Assembly (NCBI GenBank): GCA_030150305.1
Contig: JASLGD010000467.1
Span: forward strand, 1 to 6,635
Source: Caldimonas sp.
GTDB taxonomy: Bacteria; Pseudomonadota; Gammaproteobacteria; Burkholderiales; Burkholderiaceae_C
DNA: 6,635 bases
Direction: 5' to 3'
Under the pieces are notes generated by a model. The model did no database searches. It had not been told where the DNA came from and saw only the letters and a list, made by a program, of their open reading frames with translations. Below, one piece after another: positions 5,052-6,635 of this stretch. The translations under genes and the position numbers were made by a program. Numbering within the stretch: the stretch's first letter is position 1; each line of letters opens with the position of its first letter.

Positions 5052-5852
5052 ATGCTCGACGAAGCGACGATCGCCGCGCTCGCCGCCGAGCTGCACGACG
5101 CCGCGCGGCGGCGCGTCCAGCTCCGCCACTTCTCGCTGCGCCATCCGACCATGACGATCGACGACGGCTACGCGGTCCAGCGCGCCTGGCTGCAGACGCG
5201 TCTCGCCGAAGGACGCGTCGTCCGCGGCCGCAAGATCGGCCTGACGTCGCGCGCGATGCAGCAGGCGTCGCAGATCGACGAGCCCGACTTCGCGCCGCTC
5301 CTCGACGACATGTTCTTCGCCGCCGGCGCGGTGCCGTTCGACCGCTTCATCGCGCCGCGCGTCGAGGTCGAGCTCGCGTTCGTCCTCGCGCGCCCGCTGC
5401 GCGGCCCGGGCGTTACGCTCGCCGACGTCCTCGCCGCGACCGAGGTCGTGACGCCCGCGGTCGAGATCATCGACGCGCGGATCGAGCAGTTCGACCGCGA
5501 GACGAAGGCGCCGCGCCGGGTCTTCGACACGATTGCCGACTTCGCGGCCAACGCCGGCGTCGTGCGCGGCGACGTCTCGGTGCGCGCCGACGCTCTCGAC
5601 CTGCGCTGGGTCGGCGCGATCCTCGCGAAGAACGGCGTCGTCGAGGAAACCGGCCTCGCCGCCGGCGTGCTCGACCACCCCGCGAACGGCGTCGCCTGGC
5701 TCGCGAACAAGATCGCCGCGTACGGCGAGCAGCTGAACGCCGGCGACTTCGTCCTCGCCGGCTCGTTCACGCGGCCGATCGCGGCGACGCGCGGCGACGT
5801 CTTCCACGTCGACTACGGCGCGCTCGGCGCGATCGACTTCCACTTCGTCTGA
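5052..5852 (+). CDS. hpaH: HpaH: 2-oxohept-4-ene-1,7-dioate hydratase
   Basis: A 266-residue hydratase of the HpcG/MhpD family (FAH-related fold), the usual length for HpaH. It adds water to the 2-oxoheptenedioate to give 4-hydroxy-2-oxoheptanedioate and needs a divalent metal. The metal-binding acids are Glu105 and Glu107 in PRVEVELAFVL (residues 102-112) and Glu138 in TPAVEIIDAR (134-143). As I recall, these match E. coli HpcG Glu106, Glu108 and Glu139. Other signatures are RHPTMTIDDGYAVQ (30-43), RGRKIGLTSRAMQQ (58-71), EPDFAPLLDDMFF (77-89) and NGVAWLANKIAAYG near the C-terminus. The ATG at 5052 follows the hpaF stop by 2 bp, with only a weak ribosome binding site, suggesting coupled translation. 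MhpD-type vinylpyruvate hydratases are the main alternative; the operon context and the RHPTMTIDDGYAVQ motif favour HpaH. Confidence 0.94.
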   Translation: MLDEATIAALAAELHDAARRRVQLRHFSLRHPTMTIDDGYAVQRAWLQTRLAEGRVVRGRKIGLTSRAMQQASQIDEPDFAPLLDDMFFAAGAVPFDRFIAPRVEVELAFVLARPLRGPGVTLADVLAATEVVTPAVEIIDARIEQFDRETKAPRRVFDTIADFAANAGVVRGDVSVRADALDLRWVGAILAKNGVVEETGLAAGVLDHPANGVAWLANKIAAYGEQLNAGDFVLAGSFTRPIAATRGDVFHVDYGALGAIDFHFV

Positions 5853-5854
5853 GG
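5851..5854 (+). promoter_or_regulatory. Ribosome binding site of hpaI (GAGG)
   Basis: GAGG overlaps the hpaH stop codon and lies 7 nt before the ATG at 5862, supporting that start for hpaI. Confidence 0.55.
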
Positions 5855-5861
5855 CGCTTCC

Positions 5862-6635
5862 ATGCAGCTTCCCGTCAACGCGTTCAAGGCCGCGCTCGCG
5901 CGGCGCGAGCCGCAGATCGGCCTCTGGCTCGCGCTCGCCGACCCGTATGCGGCCGAGGTCGTCGCGACGGCCGGATTCGACTGGCTGCTCGTCGACGGCG
6001 AGCACGTGCCGAACAACGTCCAGACGGTGCTCGCGCAGCTGCAGGCGCTCGCGCCGTATCCGACGAGCCCGATCGTGCGGCCGGTCGAGCACGACACCGC
6101 GCTCATCAAGCAGTACCTCGACATCGGCGCACTGACGCTGCTCGTGCCGATGGTGCACAGCGCGGCACAGGCCGCCGAGGTCGTCGCCGCGACGCGCTAC
6201 GCGCCGCGCGGCACCCGCGGCCTCGGCAGCGCGATCACGCGCGCATCGCGTTGGAACACCGTCGAGGGCTACGTCGAGCACGCGGAGCGCGAGCTCTGCG
6301 TGCTGGTGCAGGTCGAGTCGGCGCAAGGCATCGCCGACGTCGCCGCGATCGCGAGGACCGAAGGCGTCGACGGCGTCTTCTTCGGTCCCGCGGATCTGTC
6401 GGCGTCGCTCGGCCACCTCGGCAACGCCAGCCACCCGGACGTGCTGCGTGCGATCGACGACGGCATCGCCGCCGTGCTCGCTGCGGGCAAGGCCCCTGGC
6501 ATCCTCGCGACCAACCCGGAGCGCGCGCGCGGCTACCTCGCCGCGGGGGCGCTCTTCGTCGCGGTCGGCTTCGACACGACGCTACTCGCTCGCGGCGCGC
6601 GGTCGCTCGCGGCCGAGTTCGGCCGCTCGCCGCCG
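5862..6635 (+). CDS. hpaI: HpaI: 4-hydroxy-2-oxoheptanedioate aldolase, 3' end cut by the window
   Basis: The frame is open for 258 codons from ATG 5862 to the last base with no stop. E. coli HpaI has just over 260 residues, so only a few C-terminal residues are missing. It is a class II (metal-dependent) pyruvate aldolase of the HpcH/HpaI family, splitting 4-hydroxy-2-oxoheptanedioate into pyruvate and succinate semialdehyde. The start reads NAFKAALARREPQIGLWLAL (residues 6-25). Active-site positions correspond to E. coli HpaI with an offset of three: His48 in LVDGEHVPNNVQTVL (43-57), Arg73 in IVRP, and the metal ligands Glu152 in VQVESAQG (149-156) and Asp178 in FFGPADLS (173-180). YAPRGTRGLGSAITRASRWN (113-132) and KAPGILATN are further family blocks. 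It lies 9 bp after hpaH. Related 2-keto-3-deoxy-L-rhamnonate aldolases (RhmA/GarL) are less likely, given the SRWN block and the operon. Confidence 0.95.
   Translation, partial: MQLPVNAFKAALARREPQIGLWLALADPYAAEVVATAGFDWLLVDGEHVPNNVQTVLAQLQALAPYPTSPIVRPVEHDTALIKQYLDIGALTLLVPMVHSAAQAAEVVAATRYAPRGTRGLGSAITRASRWNTVEGYVEHAERELCVLVQVESAQGIADVAAIARTEGVDGVFFGPADLSASLGHLGNASHPDVLRAIDDGIAAVLAAGKAPGILATNPERARGYLAAGALFVAVGFDTTLLARGARSLAAEFGRSPP

Noticed and set aside
5046..6434. 462-codon open frame on the - strand opposite hpaH and hpaI
   Set aside because: Shadow frame of high-GC genes: low-complexity, Arg-rich translation without motifs, while the + strand carries complete catalytic sets.
1..6635. 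A wholly novel system, CRISPR array, phage or mobile element in the window
   Set aside because: No spaced direct repeats, integrase, transposase or unknown conserved genes were seen; every gene fits a known family, and the novelty is limited to the dioxygenase type and the hairpins.

Overview
The window is about 6.6 kb of very GC-rich DNA, coding on the + strand almost from end to end. Third codon positions are strongly G/C, with many GCG, CTC, GTC, CGC and GAC codons. Gene content and protein similarity recalled from known families point to a proteobacterium, most likely a betaproteobacterium of the Burkholderiales type. That placement is an inference; no rRNA or marker gene is present.

Layout: (1) positions 2-451 hold the 3' part of an NnrU-family membrane protein gene, cut by the left edge. 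(2) After only 10 bp an eight-gene, same-strand cluster begins and runs off the right edge: hpaG1 (462-1160), hpaG2 (1157-1960), hpaE (1957-3417), a small ligA-like gene (3491-3817), a ligB-like gene (3819-4637), hpaF (4645-5049), hpaH (5052-5852) and hpaI (5862 to the edge). Genes overlap by 4 bp or lie 1-10 bp apart. The one exception is a 73-bp gap between hpaE and the ligA-like gene, which contains two strong hairpins.

Function: the cluster is a lower meta-cleavage pathway for homoprotocatechuate (3,4-dihydroxyphenylacetate), the ring intermediate of 4-hydroxyphenylacetate breakdown. The inferred route is: ring opening by the LigA/LigB-type extradiol dioxygenase; oxidation of the semialdehyde by HpaE; isomerisation by HpaF; decarboxylation and isomerisation by the HpaG1/HpaG2 pair; hydration by HpaH; and aldol cleavage by HpaI to pyruvate and succinate semialdehyde. 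The upper-pathway hydroxylase (hpaBC), a transporter, a regulator and a succinate semialdehyde dehydrogenase are not in the window.

Most notable: the gene order matches the usual hpaG-E-D-F-H-I order, but the hpaD slot holds a two-gene LigA + LigB-type dioxygenase instead of the usual single-chain HpaD. Immediately before that pair lies a 15-bp perfect inverted repeat around the hpaE stop codon, then an 8-bp perfect hairpin whose 3' arm is the apparent ribosome binding site of the ligA-like gene. No CRISPR, tRNA, rRNA, insertion sequence or transposase gene was seen.
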